A DNA stretch of 64,000 nucleotides from Cellulophaga algicola DSM 14237 (GTDB lineage Bacteria; Bacteroidota; Bacteroidia; Flavobacteriales; Flavobacteriaceae). The translations under genes were made by a program, and so were the position numbers. The stretch lies in NCBI RefSeq assembly GCF_000186265.1, contig NC_014934.1, positions 310,001 through 374,000 of the forward strand. The letters run 5' to 3'. The notes beneath the pieces are model-generated. The model was not told where the DNA came from and did not search any database. It saw nothing but the letters and a program-made list of their open reading frames with translations. The first letter of the stretch is position 1, and each line of letters begins with the position of its first letter. Positions 1 to 9,407 of the stretch are shown one piece after another.

Positions 1-213
1 GGCCCAATTAGCCTATATCTAAATACAACAAATAAAATAGAGGTTTTCAAATCTCATCAAAATCAAGAAATATAGGTGTTGTAGTCTATAAATATTTTGA
101 GCTAACTATTAAAAAATTACAGCCGATTCTTATGAATTAGTTCCTAAAATTGTAAAAAAAGATGCAAGAACACCCAGAACAAATACTAGAGGCTGTTAAA
201 ACGAATACCGTAC

Positions 214-1428
214 ATGAAAAATAAAACAATATCATTCAAGAACTCAAAAGGAGTTCTACTTTCTGGTAAACTTGAAGTACCTGCAAACCAGCATCCTATT
301 GCTTATGCCCTATTTGCACATTGCTTTACGTGTAATAAGAACTTAACTCCTGTCAGAAATATATCAAGAGCACTAACACTTCAAGGGTTTGGTGTTATTC
401 GTTTTGATTTTACCGGACTTGGACAAAGTGAAGGTGAATTTGTAGACACAAATTTCTCTTCTAATATTCAAGATCTAGAAGATGTCGCTAATTATATGGC
501 GCTTGAATTAGAAGCTCCTAAATTAATCATTGGTCATTCTTTAGGTGGCGCCGCAGCAATATACGCTGCTACAAAAATACATTCTGTTGATGCTGTAGCA
601 ACAATTGGTGCCCCATCATCTCCTCAACATGTGCAACATCTTTTTAAAAGTGGCTTGGAAGAGATTGAAGCAAATGGAAAAGCAATGGTAGACATAGGAG
701 GAAGACCATTCGCTATTGCAAAACAATTTATTGAAGATCTTTCGAGTAAAAATATGAGTGCTATTGTAAAATCATTACGAAAACCACTTTTGATTCTACA
801 TTCCCCACAAGATACTACTGTTGGCATAAAAAATGCTGCCGAGATATATGCTGAAGCCATGCATCCAAAAAGCTTTGTTTCTTTAGATGGTGCAGATCAC
901 TTATTATCGGATAAAGAAGATTCTGCCTACGTGGGTAATCTAATTGCACAATGGGCATCAAGATATATTAAAAAAGAGGACAAAAAGAAGCTTTCAACCT
1001 CAAAACAAGTTGTCGTGCAAATTGGCAATGAAAGTCTTACGACCTCTATTTTAGCTGCAGGCCACCCCTTAATTGCCGATGAACCAGAAAGCGTTGGTGG
1101 CAATAATTTTGGACCAGCCCCTTATGACCTTTTGCTCTCTTCTTTAGGCGCCTGTACGGCAATGACCTTACGATTATATGCCGATCTAAAAAAATGGGAT
1201 TTAAAAGAAGTAATCGTGCATCTTACTCATGGCAAAGATTATAGAAAAGATTGTATGGAATGTGATGAAAAAAAATCAAAAATTGACCACATCACAAAAA
1301 ATATAGAACTTATAGGTGATTTGGATGAGGCTCAAAAAAAGCGTCTTTTGGAGATTGCAGATAAATGCCCTGTACACAAAACACTTCATCAATCTGTTGT
1401 AGTAACTTCTAATTTAGTTGTTTCCTAA
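214..1428 (+). CDS. Bifunctional alpha/beta hydrolase-OsmC family protein
   Basis: A 404-residue fusion. Residues 1-250 form an alpha/beta hydrolase: the nucleophile elbow GHSLGG puts the serine at about S109, and DGADH near residue 229 supplies the likely catalytic histidine. Residues 265-404 form an OsmC/Ohr-type domain with the two expected cysteines at C314 (GACTAM) and C385 (DKCPVH). OsmC proteins reduce organic hydroperoxides through such a cysteine pair. This hydrolase-OsmC fusion is a known family, so the protein is not chimeric by accident. An extra CMEC motif lies between the two OsmC cysteines. No signal peptide is seen, so it should be cytoplasmic. Substrate is unknown; a detoxifying esterase/peroxidase role is inferred. 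It stands alone, with 102 bp before the next gene. Confidence 0.9.
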   Translation: MKNKTISFKNSKGVLLSGKLEVPANQHPIAYALFAHCFTCNKNLTPVRNISRALTLQGFGVIRFDFTGLGQSEGEFVDTNFSSNIQDLEDVANYMALELEAPKLIIGHSLGGAAAIYAATKIHSVDAVATIGAPSSPQHVQHLFKSGLEEIEANGKAMVDIGGRPFAIAKQFIEDLSSKNMSAIVKSLRKPLLILHSPQDTTVGIKNAAEIYAEAMHPKSFVSLDGADHLLSDKEDSAYVGNLIAQWASRYIKKEDKKKLSTSKQVVVQIGNESLTTSILAAGHPLIADEPESVGGNNFGPAPYDLLLSSLGACTAMTLRLYADLKKWDLKEVIVHLTHGKDYRKDCMECDEKKSKIDHITKNIELIGDLDEAQKKRLLEIADKCPVHKTLHQSVVVTSNLVVS

Positions 1429-1530
1429 AAACACATGCTTATGGTAGCTATCTTTTTCTAATAGATTAGGATCACCATATAAGCTAAAGACTATAAATGC
1501 GTTTATGAATCATACCATTAACAACAACCA

Positions 1531-3081
1531 ATGATAAGTGCAATTAAATTGATTCTGAACTATAAATACTCTTTTATTGTTTTTTTGCTAGTATTAGCTT
1601 CTTGTAATGAGGAACAGAAAATAACCCCACAAACAGATTTCTGCGCTACCATTCACAAAAATGATAGTGTAACACTAACCAAAGAGTTAGCTGGTGTAAA
1701 AGAATTAATGGCTACGAAAACCGGTGTATATGTTTTAGAAGACGGTAGTGGTTCTATGGTGGCCAGAGCATGGCTAAGCGAATATGCTGAAAAGACGATA
1801 GACATTCAATATTTTATTTTTTCTACTGATAATGTAGGTCTAATTGCTTGTGATTATTTGATTAGAGCAGCAGATCGTGGTGTTAAAGTAAGAATTATTG
1901 TAGATGATATTATGGTTGACGCAGATATCCAAGATATTTTAACCTTTGCTTCTCACAAAAACATTGAAGTCAAAATTTACAATCCAGGAGTAAATCTAGG
2001 AAAAAATATTTTTGGGAAAATACAAAAATTTACAACAGATTTTAGAACTGCCAATCAACGTATGCATAACAAAACCTTCATAGTAGATGGTAAAGTGGTC
2101 ATTACTGGAGGTAGGAATATTGCTGATGAGTACTTTGATTATGACCATGAGTATAATTTCAGGGATAGAGATATTCTTTTATTAGGAAAAGTAGCTAAGA
2201 CGGTAAATACTTCTTTTGACCAATTTTGGAATAGCGCCTTAACAAAAGAAGTATCCAAAGTTGTTGAAGAGCTACCTGAAAATATAACATCAGAAGATAG
2301 ATTTGACAAGCTCCATGAATATGCCTGTAATCCTTATAATTTTTGGCCACAGGTACGAAAGCGTATAGCCGACTTACCTACAACATTTCAGAAAATTAAT
2401 GCATCAGGAGATTTAGTTTGGCTAGATGATGTACATTTTATTTCTGATGATCCAGGCAAAAATGATGGCAAAAGTGGTTTAGGAGGTGGTGGAATTTCTA
2501 CAAGTGCCTTGATCAACCTAGTTAAAAATGCAGAAGCAACTATAGACATTCAAACGCCCTATTTAATTACATCAGCATTAGCGCAAAATTTGTTTAAAGA
2601 TGCCGTAGACCGCGGTGTAAAAATTAGAATATTAACAAATAGTCTAGCATCAACAGATAATGTGGAAGCTTTTAGTAGTTACCAAACAGATAGAAAAAAA
2701 TTGCTACAAACAGGGGTAAGAATCTTTGAATTTAGGCCTGATGCTGCAGAACGCAAAAAAATTATGACAGGAGAGTTACAAGAAAAATTAGACTACACTC
2801 CCATTTTTGGATTGCATGCTAAATCTATGGTTGTAGACCATAAAACCACAGTTATTGGCACCTTTAATCTAGACCCTAGAAGCGCTAATTTAAATACAGA
2901 GTGTGTGGTTATTGTTTCTTCTGAAAAAATTTCGAAAGGTGTTTTAAGCGGAATGGAAGAAGAGTTTAAACCCGAAAATTCATGGGAAACTACAGTAGAC
3001 TTCAATCCAGATGCTGAAGTAAATAACTATAAGCGATTAAAAACCTGGACCAGAAAATTGATTCCAAAAGAAATCCTGTAG
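1531..3081 (+). CDS. Phospholipase D-like lipoprotein (cardiolipin synthase-like)
   Basis: A 516-residue protein with a lipoprotein signal (VLASCNEE, acylated cysteine near residue 25). Two HKD (HxKxxxxD) motifs are complete: MHNKTFIVDG in the first half, followed by the GGRN segment, and LHAKSMVVDH in the second half, followed by GTFNLDPRS. This two-motif arrangement is that of the PLD superfamily and resembles ClsC/YmdC-type cardiolipin synthases, which join or hydrolyse phosphatidyl groups. The lipobox suggests it is anchored to a membrane and works in the periplasm. Phospholipid synthase versus phosphodiesterase activity cannot be decided from sequence alone. Confidence 0.88.
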   Translation: MISAIKLILNYKYSFIVFLLVLASCNEEQKITPQTDFCATIHKNDSVTLTKELAGVKELMATKTGVYVLEDGSGSMVARAWLSEYAEKTIDIQYFIFSTDNVGLIACDYLIRAADRGVKVRIIVDDIMVDADIQDILTFASHKNIEVKIYNPGVNLGKNIFGKIQKFTTDFRTANQRMHNKTFIVDGKVVITGGRNIADEYFDYDHEYNFRDRDILLLGKVAKTVNTSFDQFWNSALTKEVSKVVEELPENITSEDRFDKLHEYACNPYNFWPQVRKRIADLPTTFQKINASGDLVWLDDVHFISDDPGKNDGKSGLGGGGISTSALINLVKNAEATIDIQTPYLITSALAQNLFKDAVDRGVKIRILTNSLASTDNVEAFSSYQTDRKKLLQTGVRIFEFRPDAAERKKIMTGELQEKLDYTPIFGLHAKSMVVDHKTTVIGTFNLDPRSANLNTECVVIVSSEKISKGVLSGMEEEFKPENSWETTVDFNPDAEVNNYKRLKTWTRKLIPKEIL

Positions 3082-3754
3082 TTATTACAATAGATAAGAG
3101 TACTCCACAACTGTTCTAGAACGGAATATAAGTAATTACTCATCTGGTTTAAAAAGGTAGCGGTAATACAGAAAAGAATGTTTTAAGAAGTCCCCTACCT
3201 TTGATTCAAAATATAATACGCTTTAAAATACGATACACTAAAAAATCCATTACTAGATACTTTTAAAAAGCAGTGAGAAACGAAGCTACAAACGTTAAGG
3301 AAACAACCTCATTTTAAAACTTTAAACTGACTTTCTTAAAGGCGGTTTACCCTCTTGACTAAAGAATAGAAAAAAAAATCACTAACTATTTTTTCCATTC
3401 CTAGAACACCAAATTATAGCCACGGAATTTTTTTTACTAGCTCCAAAAACCGGAAGTATAAACTGAATTAACCACCAGGGTAGAATTTCCTCTACCGGGG
3501 AGATTTTACCCACCTCACTGGAGCAACATTTTTTTATTACCAAAGTTAATTATCTTACAATCAATTACTTACAACTAATTCATCGCCTTTATAGCATTTA
3601 AGGCATGCCCTTTGCATTTTCTGCAACAAACGCAACAGGCTTTAATGTTTTTTTCTATAATCGATTTAAATTATGAGGAAAGTATTGAAAAAATACCAAG
3701 TACATATACCTCTTAAAACAAGATAATTTTTTTTTTAACCTTAATTATATAAAA
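3082..3754. other. 673-bp intergenic region, no gene seen
   Basis: No open frame of useful length or recognisable protein remnant was found on either strand. The segment is AT-rich apart from a GC-richer patch at 3470-3530, which holds a short inverted repeat (listed separately). It may hold the promoter and 5' leader of the small secreted protein starting at 3755. Confidence 0.5.
3479..3496. promoter_or_regulatory. Inverted repeat in long leader (possible operator)
   Basis: GGTAGA and TCTACC form a perfect 6-bp inverted repeat with a 6-nt spacer, followed directly by a similar GGGGAGATTTTACCC block. The patch is clearly richer in G and C than its surroundings. A protein-binding dyad or a small RNA hairpin upstream of the 3755 gene is possible; no known operator was recognised. 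Confidence 0.25.
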
Positions 3755-4117
3755 ATGATAAAATACATATTAGTCCTACTCTTTTCAACAAGCATACTGC
3801 ATGCGCAAAATAATTCTGAGAGAATAGTTACCGATGTAGAAGTAGGTGATGTTTTTGAAATAGGCAAACCCGAAACCAATAGGTACAAACACATTGATTT
3901 TCCACGTGCCAATTTCATTATAAAAAGAGGTGGCATCGCAAATTATAAACATCCAGAAGGTAAAATTGTCGTAGTGACTGCTGTAAAAGAGAAAAAAGAT
4001 GGTAGTATACACGTTAAAATAAAACGTAAGGACAGTGGCCGTTTTTTTGGTAGTCATACCGTGGTGTCTGCAGATATTAAGAAAGCAGTAGCCGCTGGTG
4101 AGCTCCAGACTAGATAA
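3755..4117 (+). CDS. Small secreted protein of unknown function
   Basis: A 120-residue protein with a clear Sec signal peptide (hydrophobic core at residues 4-14, cleavage after LHAQ near residue 18). The mature part is about 100 residues, basic and beta-rich in appearance (VEVGDVFEIG, then KIVVVTAV and GSIHVKIKRKD). I do not recognise the family. The pattern of alternating hydrophobic residues and glycines fits a small beta-sandwich exported to the periplasm or surface. It is preceded by a long empty region and followed by a complex inverted repeat. Confidence 0.7.
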   Translation: MIKYILVLLFSTSILHAQNNSERIVTDVEVGDVFEIGKPETNRYKHIDFPRANFIIKRGGIANYKHPEGKIVVVTAVKEKKDGSIHVKIKRKDSGRFFGSHTVVSADIKKAVAAGELQTR

Positions 4118-4148
4118 AAATTTTAGTTAGATAGTTAGTTAGTAGCGT

Positions 4149-4207
4149 AATCCACCTGGTTCTCTCTGATTTTATATGACATAAAATAGCCTGTAATCTG
4201 GTGGATT
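4149..4207. promoter_or_regulatory. Nested inverted repeats (possible terminator or leader structure)
   Basis: AATCCACC at 4149-4156 pairs with GGTGGATT at 4200-4207, and inside it ATTTTAT at 4169-4175 pairs with ATAAAAT at 4181-4187 around a 5-nt loop. There is no long T-run after it, so it is not a classic terminator. It may be a two-stem structure in the 3' end of the upstream transcript or the 5' leader of the 4257 gene. Confidence 0.4.
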
Positions 4208-4256
4208 TATATTACATGAAATAGTTTCCTATAAGAATAAAAACAAAAAAAATATA

Positions 4257-4898
4257 ATGTTTAAAAAACTTAAAACATCGCAACGCATACAAATATGTTT
4301 GGTTCTTGCCATGGCATTTTTATTGGTACTTGGTTCCAATAGGCTAAACCAAAGATATTTTTCTACCGTAAAGACCTCTGTTAATTCTGTATATAAAGAC
4401 CGAGTAGTTGTACAGAATTTTATTTATCAGTTGACCCGTATTATTCATGATAAGGAATTACATATTCTTATCAAAGACAACGTAAAACCCAATGTGTCTA
4501 ACAACGAGCAAATAACAGCCTTATTATCAGATTTTGGTACCACAAAACTAACCCCTAAAGAATCCAATTTATTGAACGAGCTGAACCATCAATTTTCAAG
4601 CTTACAGGAACTCGAACATAAATTTACAGCTTCAAATAAGACCCTATCGGAAAATTACAATATAGCCGCGATTAAAAAACTTGATGAAATAACCATAAGC
4701 TTAGATGGATTGGCCAACATCCAATTAGAGCAAAGTGAATTATTGACCCAACTTTCAAACAAATCATTAGGCATGAACAATTTACTTTCAAAACTTGAAA
4801 TGGCCTTTTTAGTCATTATCGGAATTGCCATGCTAGCTTTAATATTTAACCCAATGAAATTAATGCAGGCCTATCCTGGCAAACCCTCTCATAACTAG
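4257..4898 (+). CDS. Two-helix membrane protein with four-helix-bundle sensor-like domain
   Basis: A 213-residue protein with an N-terminal transmembrane helix at residues 12-26 (ICLVLAMAFLLVLG), a helical extracytoplasmic region of about 150 residues rich in L, N, E and K, and a second transmembrane helix at about 183-200 (AFLVIIGIAMLALIF). This is the topology of the 4HB_MCP sensing domain of chemoreceptors. The protein ends about 15 residues after the second helix, so no HAMP, kinase or methyl-accepting output domain is present. It lies directly before a SulP transporter and may act as its partner or sensor; that is inference. Its frame continues without other stops for 38 codons past the TAG (see next entry). 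Confidence 0.7.
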   Translation: MFKKLKTSQRIQICLVLAMAFLLVLGSNRLNQRYFSTVKTSVNSVYKDRVVVQNFIYQLTRIIHDKELHILIKDNVKPNVSNNEQITALLSDFGTTKLTPKESNLLNELNHQFSSLQELEHKFTASNKTLSENYNIAAIKKLDEITISLDGLANIQLEQSELLTQLSNKSLGMNNLLSKLEMAFLVIIGIAMLALIFNPMKLMQAYPGKPSHN

Positions 4899-5141
4899 TT
4901 CACAAGAGAACTGATCAGTTATACCCCGAGTAAATCATTAATTCAACAAGGGATTGGTTTTGATCCGTACAAATTGAACATGATGAACATGTCTTCTTTA
5001 GGATTAAAACCCTAGTAGCGCTATATCCACAATGCTACAGAAAACAATAGAGACTTAACTCACAACTTAAAAGTTAAATACAGTCCTCAAGTTAAAGGTA
5101 AACAATTAAAAGTATGGCTGTTTGACCGTACATTTTTTTAA
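4899..5141 (+). pseudogene. Protein-like in-frame extension broken only by TAG codons
   Basis: After the TAG at 4896-4898 the same frame runs 38 sense codons (beginning FTRELISYTPSK), meets TAG TAG at 5013-5018, then runs 40 more codons (ending KGKQLKVWLFDRTFF) to TAA at 5139-5141. The composition looks protein-like. It could be a decayed gene fragment or chance; no family was recognised. The segment ends 22 bp before the ATG of the SulP gene. Confidence 0.25.
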
Positions 5142-5163
5142 TAAAACAAATAACCAATTTATA

Positions 5164-7065
5164 ATGAAGCATATTTTTTCAAATCTAAAAGGCGATCTCT
5201 TTGGCGGTATAACAGCAGGCATTGTTGCCCTTCCCCTAGCCTTGGCTTTTGGAGTAAGTTCTGGTATGGGGCCAAGTGCTGGTCTTTATGGAGCAATATT
5301 TATAAGTTTTTTCGCTGCCCTGTTTGGGGGTACTAATACCCAAATATCAGGGCCAACAGCACCAATGACTGCTGTAAGTATGGTGGTCATTTCAGGAATT
5401 GTTGCGCTCAACGACGGCAGCCTTGAAAAAGCGCTACCAGCGATATTATTAGTATTTCTTTTGGCTGGTTGCATGCAGATTGTCCTTGGTCTTATCGGTG
5501 TAGGTAAATATATAAGATACATACCTTACCCCGTAGTTTCGGGCTTTATGACCGCTATTGGGGTTATTATATTGGTTACACAACTTTTACCGTCTGTAGG
5601 ATACTATCCAAAAGAAGATGTCGCTTTTGTAGAAAACTTTAAGCCCCAAGCTGAAGAGCTAATTCTGAGCAGTATATTGAGTGAGGAAAGAGGGGAAGGT
5701 ATATTAGTTCTCGACAATATTCAAGAAACTGTACGTAGAGCCCATGAAGTTACAGATGAAAGTATTCTTAAAGAAGCCAAAACATTGGCTAATTCAGATG
5801 CTTCAGGAGTTTTTGGAACGATTAAAGTTTTACCAAGAGCCCTTCAAAATATTAATTGGTTAGAATTGATGTTGGCACTATCCACGATATTAATCATCTA
5901 CGGCTTTAAAAAAATCACAAAGACCATACCCAGTGCATTGGTCGCATTAATAGTCGTATCAAGCGTAGCTTATGGTTTCAATCTAGATTACCGTCCTATT
6001 GAACAGATTCCTGGTGGATTTCCTATCCCTAATCTAAAAATGTTTACCCAATTTGAACTAAACTCAATCACACCCTATGTATTTACTGCATTAACTTTAG
6101 CGCTTTTAGGAGCTATAGATTCACTATTAACCTCTGTAGTTGCGGATAATATGACCAAAACAAAACACCAACCAAATAAAGAGTTAATTGGGCAAGGAGT
6201 AGGTAATAGCATAGCAGCAATTTTCGGAGGTCTTCCAGGAGCTGGTGCCACCATACGGACGGTAGTTAATATCAATGCTGGAGGTAAAACAAAATTATCT
6301 GGTATGTTTGCAGGCGTTCTTCTATTGCTAATTCTTTTGGCTTTAGGTCCTATAGCCTCTCAAATTCCCGCAGCAGTACTTGCGGGTATATTAGTTACCG
6401 TTGGTATTGGTGTGATGGATTATAAAGGCCTAAAAGCAATTCCTTTTATGCCTAAAGATGCAAAAATAGGTCCTTTTAAATTTAGTTCAGAAGTAACTAT
6501 TATGCTTGTTGTAATGGTATTATCGTCGGTATGGAATCTTGTATACGCCGTTGGTGTAGGATTAATAATAGCTTCGCTGATGTTTATGAAAAAAATGGGG
6601 GATCTTACCGCAGAGCGTTCAGACGTTAAATCTCTCGAAAAAGAGAAAGGTTGGGCAGATGAAGCTAATTTTCCGCAAAACCTTAAAGAAGAAGTATTCA
6701 TTAAACACCTTAAAGGTCCTTTGTTTTTTGGATCTACAAGTGAATTCCTGAATCTATCCAAACAAATTCCAAAAAATGCCTCCACAGTAATCATACGAAT
6801 GGGGCGTATGCAATATATGGATCAATCAGGACTCTATACCCTAGAAGATGTACTTATAGACCTCAAAAAAGAAAATATAAATATCCTTTTTGTCAATGTT
6901 TTGAAACAACCTCGTTATATGATGGAAAGGGTTAATATTATCCCCCATTTAATACCAGAGAAACACATCTTTACTAATTTTACAGCTTGTATACTATGGG
7001 TAAAGAATAATGTAAAAAACCAATCAGAAATAAGTAGTAGTTCTAAAAATTCTAAAATTATTTAA
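5164..7065 (+). CDS. SulP family inorganic anion transporter with STAS domain
   Basis: A 633-residue membrane protein when started at the ATG at 5164 (MKHIFSNLKGDLFGG); a TTG 42 bp upstream is in frame but less likely. SulP landmarks are present: GITAGIVALPLALAFG at the N-terminus, the TQISGPTAPMTAV segment of helix 3, and GGLPGAGATIRTVVN in the later core. Many hydrophobic helices span residues 15-480, with an insert of about 100 hydrophilic residues near 145-235. A cytoplasmic STAS domain follows (about 500-610, with RMGRMQYMDQSG). SulP proteins carry sulfate, bicarbonate or other anions across the inner membrane, usually with Na+ or H+. The substrate is not evident; no carbonic anhydrase gene is adjacent. 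Confidence 0.93.
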   Translation: MKHIFSNLKGDLFGGITAGIVALPLALAFGVSSGMGPSAGLYGAIFISFFAALFGGTNTQISGPTAPMTAVSMVVISGIVALNDGSLEKALPAILLVFLLAGCMQIVLGLIGVGKYIRYIPYPVVSGFMTAIGVIILVTQLLPSVGYYPKEDVAFVENFKPQAEELILSSILSEERGEGILVLDNIQETVRRAHEVTDESILKEAKTLANSDASGVFGTIKVLPRALQNINWLELMLALSTILIIYGFKKITKTIPSALVALIVVSSVAYGFNLDYRPIEQIPGGFPIPNLKMFTQFELNSITPYVFTALTLALLGAIDSLLTSVVADNMTKTKHQPNKELIGQGVGNSIAAIFGGLPGAGATIRTVVNINAGGKTKLSGMFAGVLLLLILLALGPIASQIPAAVLAGILVTVGIGVMDYKGLKAIPFMPKDAKIGPFKFSSEVTIMLVVMVLSSVWNLVYAVGVGLIIASLMFMKKMGDLTAERSDVKSLEKEKGWADEANFPQNLKEEVFIKHLKGPLFFGSTSEFLNLSKQIPKNASTVIIRMGRMQYMDQSGLYTLEDVLIDLKKENINILFVNVLKQPRYMMERVNIIPHLIPEKHIFTNFTACILWVKNNVKNQSEISSSSKNSKII

Positions 7066-7107
7066 ATTTTCTTTTAAAAAAAAATTATGCCTTTCAGTAG
7101 TTAAGAA

Positions 7108-7145
7108 TTAGTACAACCCCATCAACATGTGTAAGGTTGTACTAA
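7108..7145. terminator. Bidirectional terminator-like hairpin between convergent genes
   Basis: An 11-bp perfect inverted repeat, TTAGTACAACC and GGTTGTACTAA, with a 16-nt loop lies between the convergent SulP and GH10 genes. The flanking T/A tracts are short, so termination may be modest. Confidence 0.6.
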
Positions 7146-7181
7146 TTTCATAAATAGTAGCATTAGAATTACAATAAAATA

Positions 7182-8378
7182 TTATTTCACTATTTCTAAA
7201 ATACTCTTTTTAGCTAATTTTGGTTGGAAATCTCTATTGTACAAAAGTGGATAATTAGTTCTGTTTGGTACTGGATAATCATTCTTCCACGACATACCAT
7301 CGTGAATTCCCCAAAATGTTACTCTATCAATTTTATCTTTATTTTTAACAAAAATCTCAAACAACTCTTTATATCTATTAGCCAATTCAATTTCTATAGA
7401 TTTGGGTAATCCTTTTTTATAGGGGTCTAAAAAGGTTTCAAATTCTTCTAATTGAAATTGAGGTTCCATCATACTGCGACCAATAATCTGTCCTTCTTTA
7501 GTAAGAGGTAACACATCAATATCCAACTCGGTAATCATAACTTTTACCCCTAAAGCAGCATAAGCATCAATAGCTTCTTGGATGTATTCATTTTTAGGAA
7601 AATTGAGACCCCAATGTGCTTGAATACCAATACCATCTATACGAATACCTTCCGCTTGAAGCATTTTCACCATACGTACAATACCATCTCTTTTTTCTGG
7701 TCGCCAAGCATTGAAATCATTATAATACAATTCTGTATTTGGCGCATATTCACTAGCATATTTGAAGGCCAACTTTACCATCTCATCGCCATCACCAATA
7801 CTGTTTACCCATGTTGTAGGTCTATAAGAACCGTCATTATCAAAAACTTCATTTACTACGTCCCATGCTTGTACCTTTCCTGCATACCTTCCTGCAACCG
7901 CTTTTATATGAGTGCGCAATTGTTCTTTTTGCTCTTCTGGAGAGTTTGGTTCTCCTTTATCGTTCGTAAAAAACCATGCAGGCGTTTGATTGTGCCATAT
8001 TAGCGTGTGCCCCATAATAAACATCTTGTTTTCTTCAGCAAAAGCAACATATGCATCAGCCAATTTAAAATCATAAACTCCTGGTGACGGACATACTACT
8101 TCTGCTTTCATACAGTTTTCAGGAGTAACGGTATTAAATTCCTTTTTTACAATTGCATTAGAAGCAACATCCTTGCCTGAAACGATATCATCATTTATGG
8201 CACTACCCAATAAAAAATAGTTTTTAAACGCATCTTTTAATGCTATATTTTCAGTGGTTGTTACTGTTTTAGAAACAGTATTAGTTTTCACTTTTTGAGC
8301 ATTACAAACTGAAAATGATAATGACAAAACGCCCATAATTGAGGCCATTTTGTGTACTGTAAACTTTGTTTTTTTCAT
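7182..8378 (-). CDS. GH10 endo-beta-1,4-xylanase
   Basis: A 398-residue secreted glycoside hydrolase family 10 enzyme. The signal peptide ends near residue 28 (SVCNAQ). GH10 signatures are clear: GHTLIWHNQTP, the acid/base glutamate E177 in WDVVNEVFD, and the nucleophile E284 in MITELDIDV. The C-terminal WGIHDGMSW block is also typical. These enzymes cut internal beta-1,4 links in xylan with retention of configuration. It is the last gene of the minus-strand xylan region. A second, distinct GH10 gene at 18787-19878 lies at the other end; this copy looks non-lipidated, so it is probably periplasmic or released, while the other is a lipoprotein. Confidence 0.95.
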   Translation of the reverse strand: MKKTKFTVHKMASIMGVLSLSFSVCNAQKVKTNTVSKTVTTTENIALKDAFKNYFLLGSAINDDIVSGKDVASNAIVKKEFNTVTPENCMKAEVVCPSPGVYDFKLADAYVAFAEENKMFIMGHTLIWHNQTPAWFFTNDKGEPNSPEEQKEQLRTHIKAVAGRYAGKVQAWDVVNEVFDNDGSYRPTTWVNSIGDGDEMVKLAFKYASEYAPNTELYYNDFNAWRPEKRDGIVRMVKMLQAEGIRIDGIGIQAHWGLNFPKNEYIQEAIDAYAALGVKVMITELDIDVLPLTKEGQIIGRSMMEPQFQLEEFETFLDPYKKGLPKSIEIELANRYKELFEIFVKNKDKIDRVTFWGIHDGMSWKNDYPVPNRTNYPLLYNRDFQPKLAKKSILEIVK

Positions 8379-8464
8379 GGTATTTTATTTATTAATAGAA
8401 AATGTACTTTAAACTGTTATGCTATAAATGCATTAAATTTTAGACTTGTTAACTTTAATTCTAA

Positions 8465-9397
8465 TTATCGGACTCCATGTACCGCCATCTCTAAGGTGTA
8501 TACAGAATCCATGGCTGTAATAAAAAGTGTTGTTTGATTTAATCCGCCAAAGGTGACATTGGCAGTCCAATCTCCAGGCACAGCAATATGCTGTATTTGT
8601 TCCCCTTTTTTATTGAAAACAGTAATACCTTTTCCTGTGAGGTAAACATTCCCTAAGTTGTCTATAGTCATCCCATCCGAACCCATATCTGTAAATAACT
8701 TTCTATTCGTTAAATTTCCATTTTCTTCAATAGTAAAGACATATGTTTTTTCTCCAGCTTGGTCTGCAACATAAAGTGTTTTACCATCAGGAGTTCCTAT
8801 GATACCATTAGGCTGTACGTAGTTATCATTTGATACAACTCGTGGTGTACTTGTATTTGGTGCTAAATAATAAACTCTTTTTTCATGTTGCTGAGGCTCT
8901 TTATGTTCCCACCAAGAGCGTTGATAATAGGGGTCTGTAAAATAGATACCGCCTTTAGCATCTACCCACAAATCATTAGGTCCGTTAAGTTTTTTACCAT
9001 CATAGTTATCTACAAGTACGGTTACCTCTTTATTTGGGTTAATACGCCATAATTCATTTTTTTCATCTGCAGCAGATAATAGGTTACCATTATTATCAAA
9101 ATAAAGCCCATTAGAACGACCAGAAGGTTTCATATACTCAGATACCAAATTGGTTTTTGCCTCCCATTTTAAAATCCTGTCGTTTGGCTGATCGGTAAAA
9201 AAAACATTCCCGTCTTTATCTGTTGCTGGCCCTTCAGTAAATTCATAATTATTTGAAATTAAGACCAACTCTGCACTATTGCCTATAATTTGATTACTCT
9301 TTTTATTTTGAGCATTACATGAGGTACATAATATTATAAACAAAATGATATTTTTAAAACTTGAAAAGGTTTTAAAAAATTTTCCTTTTATGTTCAT
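8465..9397 (-). CDS. SMP-30/gluconolactonase family lipoprotein
   Basis: A six-bladed beta-propeller of the SMP-30/gluconolaconase/LRE family, about 310 residues. The lipobox is LCTSC. Propeller motifs include EGPATDKDGNVFFTDQPNDR, NGPNDLWVDAKGGIYFTDPY, QPNGIIGTPDGKTLYVAD and GSDGMTIDNLGNVYLTG; the conserved Glu, Asn and Asp of these strands bind the divalent metal in the family. Such enzymes hydrolyse sugar lactones, here perhaps aldonolactones from xylan sugars. I take the ATG at 9397 because it gives a compact signal peptide; an ATG at 9421 would overlap the upstream gene by 14 bp. It is probably co-transcribed with the gene before it. Confidence 0.87.
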   Translation of the reverse strand: MNIKGKFFKTFSSFKNIILFIILCTSCNAQNKKSNQIIGNSAELVLISNNYEFTEGPATDKDGNVFFTDQPNDRILKWEAKTNLVSEYMKPSGRSNGLYFDNNGNLLSAADEKNELWRINPNKEVTVLVDNYDGKKLNGPNDLWVDAKGGIYFTDPYYQRSWWEHKEPQQHEKRVYYLAPNTSTPRVVSNDNYVQPNGIIGTPDGKTLYVADQAGEKTYVFTIEENGNLTNRKLFTDMGSDGMTIDNLGNVYLTGKGITVFNKKGEQIQHIAVPGDWTANVTFGGLNQTTLFITAMDSVYTLEMAVHGVR

Positions 9398-9407
9398 TTT
9401 AATGAAT

